Assembly (NCBI GenBank): GCA_964007475.1
Contig: OZ023274.1
Coordinates: 92,403,213 to 92,467,212 of the forward strand
Source: Hybos culiciformis
Lineage: Eukaryota > Arthropoda > Insecta > Diptera > Hybotidae
Direction of reading: 5' to 3'
Length of the DNA stretch: 64,000 bases
The stretch's first letter is position 1; every line of letters starts with the position of its first letter. Below, piece after piece: positions 1-13,300 of this stretch. Both the position numbers and the translations under genes were made by a program. The notes under the pieces are model-generated. The model was given only the letters and a program-made list of their open reading frames with translations. It did no database searches and was not told the origin of the DNA.

Positions 1-3000
1 TGGGAAAAGGAAAAAAAACCCAAGAATTTTCTATAAATATTATAAAGAATATTATAGAGAAATAATAACAAAAAAAAATTGGACATTTGATGAAGCATTT
101 TATATTATTATGTCATTATAAAATTTACATATATTTAAAATTTCTTCAGTTTTATGTTATTAATTTTTTTTACAGAGATATTATGTAGATTTTATGATTT
201 AAATATCTTATAAATTTAAAGTAGAAAAATTTTGTAAAAGATTTCATATAATTAAATTTTATTCTGAAAAATAATATATACACTTGAAACATATAAATAA
301 GAAACATAAATCTAAAAGAAAACATAATTTGGATGATTATGATGGATAATATATTACATACATATAGTACATGAAAATTATATAACTGGCTTATGGTTTT
401 ATAAATAAATTATTTGGATTCTAAATCGCATTAAATTTGATCTTCAAAAACAAAAACTAGTTGAATAAAGTACCCTAGTAAAATAATTTGAATCAAAGTT
501 TACATCTATGATTTTAAAAGCGTACAGCATGTTGTCAGAATTTGATTTCACGCTATGTTTTTTATAGTTTTGATTGATTCAGCTGATTTTATTTCAAGCT
601 CTCACCCCAATTAAAAATTATTTTAATTTTGCAAGTATTTTTTTGTTATTGAAAATATTGATTTTATGATGAATTAAATTATAACCCCGGAAAGTTTGAT
701 TTTTCTGTTGCTATGCTGTCATTATTCTTGTTTTTATACAAAGTCAATAAGATAATAAAGTATAGGTATAGTCTTTACTAACAAAAATCGCATCAATTTC
801 TTCCAATTTTTCATCAAATTTTTCCTGTGGTAATTTCTTTTTTCTTCATCGTTTTCTTCTATTTTTTTCAAGAGAGACCTATAATTTGTGAATAAAGGAA
901 TGGAAATAATTGGATTTTTTAATAAGATTTATTTTATTTGAATATTATAGAAAATGATAGTAAAATAAATTTTTTGCATTTGAAAAATATATCGTACATA
1001 GTTAAGAGTATACTATAGAAAAAAAAGAAGCTGTCATTTTTTGATAAAGTTTATAAGTACTTCTTTCAGAAAGAGCTTAAATTGCATTTGCAGAAAAATA
1101 AACCTCTACTCGATTAGTCCGTGAATTGAATCGTTTCATTATCAAACATTTTGCATTATGTTTTTATTAAAGAGATATAATCCCAGCCTAATTAATCGTT
1201 GTTGCAAAAAAATTGGAATATTTAAATAACAAAATATACGATTAATTCTCAATAAAAAAAAGAAATAAGCATACATTATCAAAAAAAAAAAAAACCTAAA
1301 TATCTCAAAATTATAAACATAAAATACCAGATACCTTTGCTTGACGATTCAGAGACAATGTCTACGGAGTAAAACATGCCTTTATCTTCAAGTTATACTC
1401 GTATAATTAAAAAAAAATAAGAGTACAAAAAAATTTCAACAAACCGTAGAAAAAAAGAACACTAAAATATGTAATCAAATCAATTTAATTAAGCTTTTCC
1501 TTTTTAATTCTTATTATTATCAGCTGTGAACTAAATATGTCTGAAATCAACCTAAGGGAGTTCCTTTTTTTTGCTTTTCTCAACAAAATGTTATTAATTA
1601 TTAAATATATTATGAAATTTTATGATGTTTTATGATTTTTTAACTGAAGGCATTAAAAGAAATTAAGATGATGTTGCTAAGTAAAGAAATTTATATATAT
1701 TTATGAAAAGAAAAGAACATAAATTTTATTATTATTAATTACTTTCACTGCGGGTGGTACCTTCAAAATTTAATAAAATAGAAAATTTTAATTGAATTTA
1801 TATTATACAATGTTCTTTTATTTTTTTTATTCAAATACCTTATAATCTATGTTGAATTAAAAATCATAGTAATAATAATATAAACATATTTTGGTATTTT
1901 CTAAATATTGTTTTATTTATATTGCTGTTTACGACTTTAAATAAATAAAATATATTTATAACACTATAACATAAATTTATACAATTTTTTTCAAGCATAG
2001 CTTAATTAATACTCAAACGAACTAAATAAATACTTTTGTCAATCAGAGTTTTAACCAATTAAGAGTGATATAGACATCAAATTTTGTTCGAACTTGAAAT
2101 AAGTTAATTTACTGAAATTATGATAACAAGTTCAAGCCATTGGAAACATGAATTTTAATTAAAACTTATTTCATGTCATAATCAAAGTGACACGCAGATA
2201 TTAACCATTTTTGTACAATTTTGATATAGTAAATGTGAGTAGCATCTATAAAAATATCTAGGAATATAAATTAATTATTTTTCTAACATTTATGCTTTCC
2301 ATCTGCGCGACTGCAATAAATAATTAAAACATGACAGTCCGTTATAAATTTATTGTATAACTTTCATATTTATTTATTTTTTTCCTTTAAGATTAACTTC
2401 TTGCATTTTTAACCTTAAACCAGTTGCAAAATTACTTACCATGTTTTATTTATAGAACAGAAATGTTAAAAATGAAAAAAAAAAAAAAATGGGAAAAAAA
2501 AACTTGTTAAAACTACATTCACCGACCTAACATTATTAGAGTTATAGTCTTGAGATAGAAGAAAACAGATTTAAATAATTATTTTAAGTTTCTGTTTGTA
2601 CTATAAGTCAAAGATTGGTTTTCGTAAAATTAGAATATCAAGAGAAAATTAATTCATTATGTAATGGAAAACTAATATTAAATGTATAGCGCTTTAATCT
2701 ATTAATAATTCTTTTTGTAAAAAAAATAGTACTAGTACCACGGTATTTGAATATTGTAATTATGAATTCTAATCGATAATCACGAATATTCGTCTTTAGG
2801 ACATAAACTTTTTATAAAATAAAGTAAATGGTAGATTGATTATAAAAGTTCTAAAAATTTAATAAATTGTAGGAAAAATATATATAATTTAAAAGAGAAT
2901 AACATTAATAGATACTTCTATTCCACGAATAATGTATTTGTGTAAGATTTATTAAGTCTTTAAGATTACCAAAAGATACAGTTTACACACCTTTTAGAAA

Positions 3001-4113
3001 ATGAAAATGTGACAGAATATATATACAATATACATATACAATACAAATGTATGTATGTTTTCTGTATTTTTTTCTTTTCTCTCGGCATAAACTATTCATT
3101 AAATTGAATGAGATTAAATTTTCGACTAAGTAAAACAAGTTTTAGTTATATTTTTCATTTACTATTAAAGTAGGTATAAGGAAAACAAAAAGAGTAAAAA
3201 AATGAAAAAAAATATAAATTAAGCGCGGTCGTTGTACCGTAAGTAATCAGTTTAAAAGCTATGAAGGCAACTATAGTATATGTTTAGATCAAGAACAATT
3301 TTATGATTGTTTAGAATTATTTTTTTTTTGAACTGTCATGTCATTAAATTGTTATAATATTACGGAATGAGTTACGCTTAGTATTTGAAATGAAGAATAT
3401 GATTGTATCTCATGTAATGAATAAAGGCACTGTGTCCGGCAGACACATTGGATCCACTTTTTTTTTTCTCACTATTACTCAGATTTCAGACCATGAGATG
3501 GTATTCAGTTTTGAGAAAAAAAAGAATTCAATTTAGAAAACATTTTGCTATTAATAATTGAAAAACTCTCCAAAAAAATGACTCGCAGATAAATAATAAT
3601 TGATTTCGTTTCAATAACACAGCCAGCCATAATACATATAACAGTATCTCATGTTTCATAAACTCATAAAATATATATAGTTCTAACTAATCATAAAGAA
3701 AAATCACAGGCACAAACATTTTTTTTGTTTTGGTCAAGAAAAAAAAAATTAGTATTTATTATTAATATTCATTCTAGGTTTGATAGTTAAGGTGAGCCAA
3801 TAAATTTTAGGTTTTTTTTTTCAATGTTTCATGCACGACTTTTATGTATTTTGTTGATTAGATTTCTGTTCTCTATTTCAGTCAAGTTTGTTGCTTTTAT
3901 AGTTTAAAATAAAAACAAAGATTAAAATATTTCATACTATACCGTTAAAAATTAATTTTGTCAAGAATGTATATGCTGGTAACATTAATTGCATTCACAA
4001 TAAATATATACAAATCATAATTTGTACTTTTGTATATGATTTATTATTAGTGTTTTTAATTATATGAAATATTTCTTGAGGAAAAAAGTTCTTCAAACTA
4101 TAAAGTTATATGG
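1..4113. other. A+T-rich sequence without recognisable gene
   Basis: I see A and T homopolymers, short AT dinucleotide runs and frequent stop codons in all frames. No open frame has coding character, and I found no tRNA arms or long inverted repeat. A short GTGTC/GACAC hairpin at about 3432-3447 is the only small structure I noticed and is within chance expectation. Confidence 0.7.
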
Positions 4114-4520
4114 TGTTCGCATTAGGAGAATATTAGTGGAATATGCTGTTATCCGGAATATTTCAGGAATATGAACTGGATTTTTCATATAAAAAAATAT
4201 TCCGGAATATGTATATTCCACTTTCATATTCTAGTTTGTCAGGGTTAGAATTCTACATTTCTAGTTATTTTCACTCATTTTTTGAAATTTTGTTATAGTT
4301 GGCAACAATTTTCTTGTCAAATTCGAGTCAAAATGAAAAAAAAAACAAAAAAAATTGATAAAAAGCGAGAAAAAAAGTCAAAATTTTCAACAACAAAAAC
4401 TTTTTCTCTTTCTCAATTTTTTTTTTCACACCATCAAATTCCAGTTCTCATCAAATTTTGTAATGCGAACGGCAATTTGTTTTCCGGAATATAAGTGGAA
4501 TTCAAATTATAATGCGAACA
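4114..4520. mobile_element. Small non-autonomous element with 11-bp inverted ends and internal CCGGAATAT palindromes
   Basis: The ends are TGTTCGCATTA at 4114-4124 and its reverse complement at 4510-4520. A second copy of the right-end motif lies at 4461-4470. Inside, an arm at 4135-4161 (GTGGAATAT ... CCGGAATAT) pairs with 4197-4222, so the left half can fold into a hairpin, and the same motifs recur at about 4483-4500. There is no coding capacity: the two short overlapping frames here are low complexity. No clear target-site duplication is visible, so the superfamily is open. A fold-back MITE is the simplest reading; a chance cluster is unlikely because several inverted motifs are nested in order. 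Confidence 0.5.
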
Positions 4521-7500
4521 AGGTATTAGAGTTTTTTAAATGCATATTTGAATTGTATTTTATTTTTATTAATTCAGGAATATATAAAGCATATCAACGA
4601 ATAAAATACAAGTATTGAAATATTCTTCTGTCTGGGAAATTCGATAATTATTATTTCCGAACCTCTTAAAAGACTACTTAATTTTTTACAGAAGTAAAGT
4701 TTTAAATTCCAATTCTATATACTGCAATTTAACATATTTTTGATAACAGATCATTATCCATAAGATATATGTATATTAATTTCTATTACATATTTCTGTT
4801 ATGTCCGATAATATGTATAGTTTGCGTATGTATTATACCAAATTTATTTTTGATTATTTAAAGTTACATAATAGTATCTAAATAAATTTGATTTATGAAA
4901 AAAATCCCCATAATTTCTATTTTTTATCAATTTCATTAACAAAAATGCACAATATTTTAAGCTGCACCCATTTTGGTTATGACTCATATTTTATTCTTTA
5001 TTGATTAAATAAAACATTTCCTTCCCCTATTTAAAAAAAATAATGTATATTAATAATATTATACAAACATTTTGAATAATATCAGCTTTACTTTTATATA
5101 CTATAAGAATTTTTTTCATATGCCTGCATTATGTACACTCTTCGATATTAATTTAGAATTAAATTTCCATAATTATGTACTTTCTTACTTCAGTGTTTTT
5201 GTGTAAAATTTATATTAATATACAAATTGGACATTTTATGTAAATTTTATGGTAAAATTTTTATTAAACATTTTTTTGGACATATTATTTTTCATCGAAA
5301 ATGGACTAACTTAAATTAAACAAGGGTATTGAAATTCAATATTGTAACTATAATAATTAAAGCAAGTAGTGAATAGAATTTTCTGGAGGAAAATAATATG
5401 ATTATTATTTTAATTAGAGTTCCTCAATAAATTTCCGTCCCTATTAGACGATATATTTTTATTTTTACTAGTTCTAAAATTAAATTTACATTTCGCAAAC
5501 TTAATAAAGGCGCACGGGCCGTCAGAAAAAAACAACACAAGTGGACAAATTGAATTCCAGTTTGCGGTGAGAATCGACGTAAATATTTTAAGCCACTACA
5601 CAGCCAAAGCCAAACAGCACTATATTTGTATTTGTATTTTAAACTTGTTGATATATATTCATATTATTTATTAGATTTTTATTTAATTTTATGAATATTT
5701 TGAAAAAAATTATCACGGAAGCCTATAATTTACCAAATATCATAAAAATATCGAATAATAATTTTGATTACAATTTTGAATTTAACGACAACACCAAACA
5801 ATCTTGTACTAATAATGTAAATCTTAAAATTCAATTTTCTTAATTGAAAATATTTTTTAATAAACATTTAATAAATCGGTAACATTCTAGCTCTTAAAAA
5901 ATTTTAGAATTAAAAAAAAGAAGTTTAATAATAATAGTTAATAAAAAAAATAAATAAAATACAAATTAAGAGAAATATAACAATCAACTTAAATGAGTAA
6001 ATGTTCAAAATAATAAAAAGCACTTCATAAAATTAGGTGTCATAAAATTTAATGAAAAAAAAAATAAAAAAATATTCTCATCAAATTCTAAGTGGAAAAT
6101 GTTATTTAAAAGATTTCCAGATAAAAATCACGCAAATTATTCTTTTATTCTTCTACTATTCTTTTACTTTTTTGATAATGGTATTATATTTTTTTAATAA
6201 AATGTAATGTTGTAGACCTAAATATATATAAAACGAAATTTTCAAATCTTATTTTAGCCTAATTTTTTTTTTAAGTTTATGGGAACATAAACAAAAATAT
6301 CACAGTCAATAGAAAGAAACTCTTTAAAATTATTATCAGTTATTTATAGAATTATTTCAATTTAAATTCATGGGAATCTTATCAACTTCTCTCAAAACAT
6401 AAATAATTCGAATTTTTGATTTCAGTTTTGGGTTAGGTATATACTTTTTACAAAGGACACTTTCCACATTTGCAAAACTAGCATTAAAAGAAAATCAATA
6501 CCTTTAACTTCATAAATATCTTTTATTAACTGTGAAATAGAATTTTAATTGAAATTGAGAGTTCGAAATTTCTGATTTCAACTTTTGAATAATATTATAA
6601 AAATATATATAAGTTCTATTGAAATAGAAAATTTTTAGCCTTTCAAAAACTTTTTATTATAAAAAGATAAAAGTAATTTTTTTTTAAATTAGAATTTTTT
6701 TGTAAAATAAGATAATTATATTACAACAATTAAAAATGGAATTTCAAATATCTTAATAGTATTGGGAATAAATATCAAAAAAAAAAAAATATTTGTTTAA
6801 CGTTTGACGTCTTAAATTAATCTTTAGTTTTTTTTTTTAAATCATTCTTGATATTTTAATGAACTTGTCGTGTATAAAATTTGATTTCCTGTCTTTTAGT
6901 TAAAAAAAATAAAATAAAATTCTTAGTAACATTATCTTTTTTTTTTAATTATTTCTCAAAATATATGTCATATAAGAAATTCTCAAGAGTAAGCAAAAAA
7001 AAAATGATGTTAAATTTATCATTAAATTTAAACCTTGATAAAAATATAGACATTTTTGGGAAAAAATTAAAGTATTACACTTATATGTATATTTATAAAT
7101 TTATTTTAACTATTTCGGAAGATTTAACTTCCAATAATAATTCGTTTTTATTTTTGTTTACACGCGTTTTAAATGCCCGAGTTCGCTTCATAAAATATGC
7201 TTGATTTTATAATCAAAAAAAAAATTTAAATCTATCGTTTCAAAATGAACCAAAGTTCTAAAGCCATTCTTATAATTCCATTAGCTTTTATGGCACACTG
7301 TTATAATTATTTTTAGATCTGTATAATTTATACTTATTTAACATTACAGGGATTTTAAACCCCCCTTTCGAGGTGGTGTTTTAAAATATTTAACATTTTG
7401 AAGTATACATATAGTAAAAAATTAATGTGAAAACAAAAAGTATAAGAATATAATATATATAAAAAGAATACAGAAATTTTTTGTATTATTCATCAGACCA

Positions 7501-10190
7501 ATGATTTTTTGTTTATTTTGTAAAGGAAATATTTACATTATTATGGCTGCCAGTTGCCACTATTACAACATTTTTCAATAGACGAATGAATTTCAAAGTA
7601 ATCAATTCCCATAAGAACTACTACCCAGAATTTTAATTATCAAAAAATGAAAATATTATAGCTTTTTGTTTTAACGATTTTAGTAACAAAAAAAATATAA
7701 AATTGTTTTCAAAATATAAATATTTTGCTAGCTGAAAATTCTATATTTTAAAATCCTCTGAGGTTCTTCTTAATCCACATCGTCTCTTAGTTAATGAAAC
7801 ATTTGCATCATAAATATTAAAATTTTAATTTTCCCCTTTCTAAATTAAAGGCATTATATCCCTTTGAAGTGCTTTCGTTTAAATGAATTTTTCGCCTTTC
7901 CTTGTTCAATTTTCCACTAATTTTCATAAATGACTTATGCAATTTTTGTTAATTTTTTGTAACAACACTTGGTAAAATAAAACTGATATTTTTTATGTAT
8001 ATACACAGCAATATAGTACCTTATAGTTTTTATTGGTGATTTTTTCCTTTTTTCATGTATATTAATGTAAGAGAAAATGAAAAATATATAGGTATATAAT
8101 AAATACATAATACCGTATAACTATAAAGTAAATACATTGATTTCTATTGCACTTGAGTTAAATGCATCTGACGCTATGGTAAAATTAACTGATTTTTTCA
8201 TTGTGGGTATATATATGTAAAGAATAATGTGGCGTAAGTTTTTATTTCATAAAACCAACTTGCTTGCCATTTTTTATTAAATAAATTTCTTGTACTTTCT
8301 AAACAAAAAAACCTTCCAAACTTAGTGAAGTATATACTATTATTATTAAACTTATGAAATAAAATTTTCAATTCAAAAGTACAGGAATAGAAACTTTGTA
8401 CAATACCTAATGTAGAATTCCAAGCAATATCTCTAATATAACTATATTTTCTATAAAAGCTCTCGTAAGATATTGGTTGAACTTTTTTGGGAAAAAAAAC
8501 GTTAAAAAATTTATACGTTATCGATTTTTATTTTTCCGTTTATAATTTGGGATCTTGTTAACATGTGATAAGAATAGATAATAATAATTCAAATGTTGGT
8601 CTTTCGAAAATTGAAAAAAAAATTAAAGGAAAGTTACACATTAACATGTTAAGATATTAATATAGGTATTTGGCAAAAAAAAAGGTTAAAAAATCAAAAC
8701 TAATCAATTTCTTATTCAATAATAAAAATATATGTAGGTTTTGTAAACATTTGGCAGGTTATAGGTTTATCTTTATTTTTTTAACATAAAGATCAAAATT
8801 AATACCAACATTCAAAAATAAATGTTTTTCTTCTATACACTCCACTTTTTATACTTTATTTATTAATAAATTACCTACTCAACAATTCGTAGCATGTTAC
8901 TGAAATTGAAGAAAACTCACAATAATCAATCTTTTTAGAAAAAAGAAGAGAAGAAAATCTTACTATAAAAAACAAATAAATTCTAAAAATACTTAATAAT
9001 AATATTCAGTGAACTCTAATTAATTAGACACCAACATAAAAATATCCCTTTGAAAAAAATGACAAATCAGAAGTTATATTTATGTAAAACATCATTATCA
9101 AACAGATAAATAATAGTATCAAATTAATCTATTGTGTCAACTGTTTGAATGTCCAAATAAAATGCTTTCTTGTACACATTCGTATAAATTAAACAATTAA
9201 AGCTTATGAGATTCAATATTTTCGAATTTCCGAGTAAGGGCTAAGGGAATTTTTATATTGGGGCCATTGTGGGCTGAGAAAATATTTCAATGAAAATGGG
9301 TAATATTGAATTTTTTTCTTATAATAGATTTTACTTTAATTCAAACGATCGATAATATGTCTTTATTTCAAAATGTCAAAATATCATTATTTTTGTTTTT
9401 AACGAATAAACAATAACAAGAATATCTAACAAATTATTAAATTTTATGGGAAAGTATGGTTTTGTTTTTAATTTTTAATTTATTTTTTTTTAACTTTATT
9501 ACTCCTTTATTATTCATTTAATGTTTCCCTTCAAAAAAACAAAAAAAAAAAAAAGGACACACAACATGAAACCGCGTTTTTATACAGAAAAAATTAAAAA
9601 ATATTGTATATCGTTTTTATTTTTTAGTGAAAAACAAAAAGAAAATGCAAAAACTTCATGAAAAAAAAAATAAAAACATTTTTTTTTTTTTTTTCTGTAT
9701 AAATGTACAGAAAAATAATCTTCATTTAATTTACTTTTCTTTTTTGGTTCACTATATCCTTTTTTTGTGTATTATATATACGTAGATAGACAGTAAAACT
9801 TTATTTTAATTTCATATTGTATATATCTGTATATATATTTTTACATGGCTATACAGATGTGAATACATAAACAAAAGTATATAAAAAACATGACTCATTT
9901 TTCATGGGTTTTTCCTTTTGTATTGTATATTTTTACGGTAGAAATGAAACTGTCAGTGAAAGAAATAAATAGTGAGTTTTTTCATTAAACATTTAGTTGA
10001 AAAAAAATTTTTTTTATTATTATTGTTGTAAGATATTTTGAAGAAGAAGTTTCTATTAGGTAATTGTTAACTGAAGTTGGCGTTATATGTCTACTTCAAT
10101 GTTTTTTACTATTGTCCTAGAGTATATAATTTTTTACTGTATTAATTAATTTTATTTGAAAGCATTATAGGTTTTTCCATTGTATACTAA
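4521..10190. other. A+T-rich sequence, no gene seen
   Basis: Only simple A/T-rich sequence is visible. The short open frame at 6881-7204 is Phe/Lys/Asn-rich, has no domain pattern and is probably chance. One G+C-containing hairpin lies at 7352-7387: ATTTTAAAC pairs with GTTTTAAAAT and the C-rich strand with GGTGGT around a TTTCGA loop. Confidence 0.65.
7352..7387. repeat. Short inverted repeat with C-rich stem
   Basis: ATTTTAAAC at 7352-7360 is complementary to GTTTTAAAAT at 7378-7387. Between them CCCCCC opposes GGTGGTG around TTTCGA. It stands out by base composition from the A+T-rich surroundings. Its function is unknown; it may be a relic of a transposon end. Confidence 0.35.
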
Positions 10191-10390
10191 CACACTAAAG
10201 TTGGCCTAGTTCTTTATTTTAGTCCAAGTTTTGCAGCGGCCGCCGGTCATCTCTTTTAAAGTTGCTCTAACCTAATTCTAATTTGTTATGCAGCTTCGGT
10301 ATGCAGCTTTATAACTAGAATATTAAGAATAGTAGGTTCGATTCCTAACTGGTGCTGGGATTCTTGCTTCAATACAAGTTAATAACTTTC
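10191..10390 (+). other. Richer-in-G+C patch with a Pol III B-box-like motif
   Basis: GGTTCGATTCC at 10335-10345 matches the tRNA B-box consensus exactly, and a NotI-type GCGGCCGC lies at 10236-10243. The best A-box-like match (TGGCCTAGTT near 10202) is about 130 bp upstream, too far for a normal tRNA, and no cloverleaf can be drawn. It could be a decayed tRNA-derived SINE fragment. I do not call an RNA gene. Confidence 0.25.
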
Positions 10391-13300
10391 AGACCCTTGA
10401 AAACGATGGAAGATGAAATGTACATGGTTTCTAAAGAATTTTTTTTTTTCTTTTTTAGTTATAACCATAAAATATCTGGAGAAACTTTTAACATTTATTC
10501 TAAACTTTTTTCTTTCTTTCTTAGTTTCGCAGTTAAAATTTATAGAAAAAAAAGCAATTTCTTTGCAAAGTCTATTTTATGCATAAAACCCAACAAGCTA
10601 TGTTTATAATAAGGGGGAAAAATATTTCAAAATATTGTCTGAATATTACATCTGCTAAGAAAATTTTGCGTTGGTATTACTTTTTATTATTCGTTTTTAT
10701 GTTGTTTTTTTTTTCATCGTAAACATAAAACAAGTATGGATAATTTATACTTATGGGTGGTTGGTGTAGGTGATCCTTTTTTTTTTAAGGAATAGTAGTT
10801 ATTATAAAGACAAGGGGGTTTTATTAAAGTAAAAATATTTTTTTATGTGCAGAAATTTTATTTATCATTTTCGTACCTATTTTAACTATTTTCCAAGAAT
10901 TTTCTATTCCATTAAGTTACTCATTTAAAGTGTAACAGCTGTTCATATTTTACTTATATTTAGGAAAAATTTGTTATACGAAAGCATTCTTTTGGCAGAG
11001 TTATTTTAAACTAGTTGCAGCGAACTTCTAATTATTTGAAGAAATAAATGTGAATGTATTTTAAAAGAATTCCTCTATCGAATATTTTGATGGTATACAA
11101 GAATTGAAAATTTCAAACAGTAACTCATACATGAAGTATCCTTGAACAGAGTCGATGGATACTGCATATCCCCAATCATATTAATTTTTTGAACAAAAAA
11201 TTAAAATTATATTAATTTTATATTAAAATAATTTCAACTCCTTCGATTTCGAGCTTCTAACTACAAACTCCGAAATCGTAGAATTTATTTTAGTTAATAA
11301 ATCTTAAGAAATGACTAATTGTAATTGGTATTCAGTTTTTTTTAATCAAAATCCATTTTTTGAGACGGAGCTATCAATCCTATAGTATGTTGCATATAAT
11401 ATAATTGAGAACGAACAGGACGATAATCATAATATATAACATTTAACATCAAACTATTAGAAAATGAACACCCTCTCAAAATAGAATATTTAGGATGTAT
11501 AAGTTATAATTATGTTTATAATTATGTTTATTAAATCATTTAAGATTCGTTTTCAAAAATTAAAACATAAATTATTTTATATATTTGTTAAGAACTAATT
11601 TTCGCACAGAAAGCTAAAACCATACAAAATTTTGTGTATTTTTTTTCTAGTGGAATAATCATTTAAAGTGGTGGTGATATTCGAATACTTTATGTTTTGT
11701 TATGTATATTTTCAATGTAAAACTTTAAACATATTTAATGGCATGCATGTATATAAGTGTATATTTTTTCCCAGAGAATAAAAAAAAAAATATTATTCTG
11801 TATTTTTTTCCATTAATTTAATGAATATGAAACAAGTACCTTAAACAAAAAAAACTTTGAAAAAGTAAAACAATCTAAATATGTTAGTTTAATGAATTAT
11901 TTTAAGTTTTTTTTTTACATTCTCTATATTATATATAGAAAATATTTCAGATTTTCCTACTGTTATACATTACAACAAAGTGAAAAAACTTAGATTCTTT
12001 ATCGAGGTAAAAGTTGAAAGTTAAGATGATTGCGCATATTTTGGAGCGTATTTTGAAATGAAATCGATTAGGCATTCAGTTAGACATTTTAGTGACGAAT
12101 GGATATTTAATGAAGATATAAAGTCAGTTTATTCATTACTTGAAAATTTTCATCAAATATAATATAAATATTTTTATTTGCAAAAATATTTTATTCCCGT
12201 CAATTAATGTTAACATTTTTTAGTTGTCATAAAATTTTCACCCCTTAAAATTTAATCTCCCAAAAAAGAATTATATTACAAAATAAAAATTTTGTTTTTA
12301 TCAATACAGACGAAAGAAATAATATATCTATATATATTGATAGCAATAATACAGTGTGTAAAAACTGACTGAAAAAAGGATATAAAACGTATTTGAAAAA
12401 CTATATACTTCATTCATTTCGGTTCTTTAACCTAGACAAGATACCGGCATAATATTATTATATTTTGATTAAATTCAATATTTACACAAATAAAAAATCA
12501 AATTTGTTTGTCTACTATACTATAATAATAAAAAATCGAAGGAGAGAAAACCTAGGCAAATATTATATTTTCCATTTTTCTGAATTATTAAATTATTAAA
12601 ATAAATATTAAGTATGATATTATGGTGATTTTTAATCTTTTCTATAAAACAAAAATTGTATATAATCACTTTAAAATTTGAGTGAAATCTTAAATCCAAA
12701 AATTAGACCAAATACTTTTCTTTACCGATAACTCTTTCGAATTGTTAAATAATTTGTTCTACGGAAAGATTTAATGATTTAATTCAAGTAAAAAGTCAAA
12801 ACTTTAAATTAAATAGGTACAATTAGAAATCACTGTATCAGTAGAAATATGTTATCAAGAAGTAGCTATAGCAATAGAAATTAATATCATAAGTAGAGTG
12901 AATTTCCCTCTCTATTCTTCCAAAAAAATATCCATTGTTTTTTTTAAGAAATGTAAAACGAAATAAATTTAATTCTGAGTGTATAGAATTTATAAAAAAA
13001 AGTGTAACAACACTTCAGTTTCCTATATTATATTATAAGATTTTTCCCTCCTATTTCATTTAAATTTACGTCTGATATGCGAGTTCTTACTATACATTTG
13101 AAGAAAAATAAATTTCGAAGCAATATTTAATCCTAGCGAAGGCAAAATAAGAAAAGTGATAGTCAAATTTAAGGAAATTATTTAATCAATACAAGGGTCC
13201 TTTTATTGTATATATATGGTGTTGTAAAAATGAGGGGGTTTTTTTTTTTATTTGAAATAGAAAGTTTTTTTTTATTATACATATTTGTATATGTGTGTAC

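Noticed and set aside
6881..7204. 107-codon plus-strand frame
   Set aside because: Lys/Phe/Leu/Asn-rich with no domain pattern and no start context; the length is within chance for such A/T-rich DNA.
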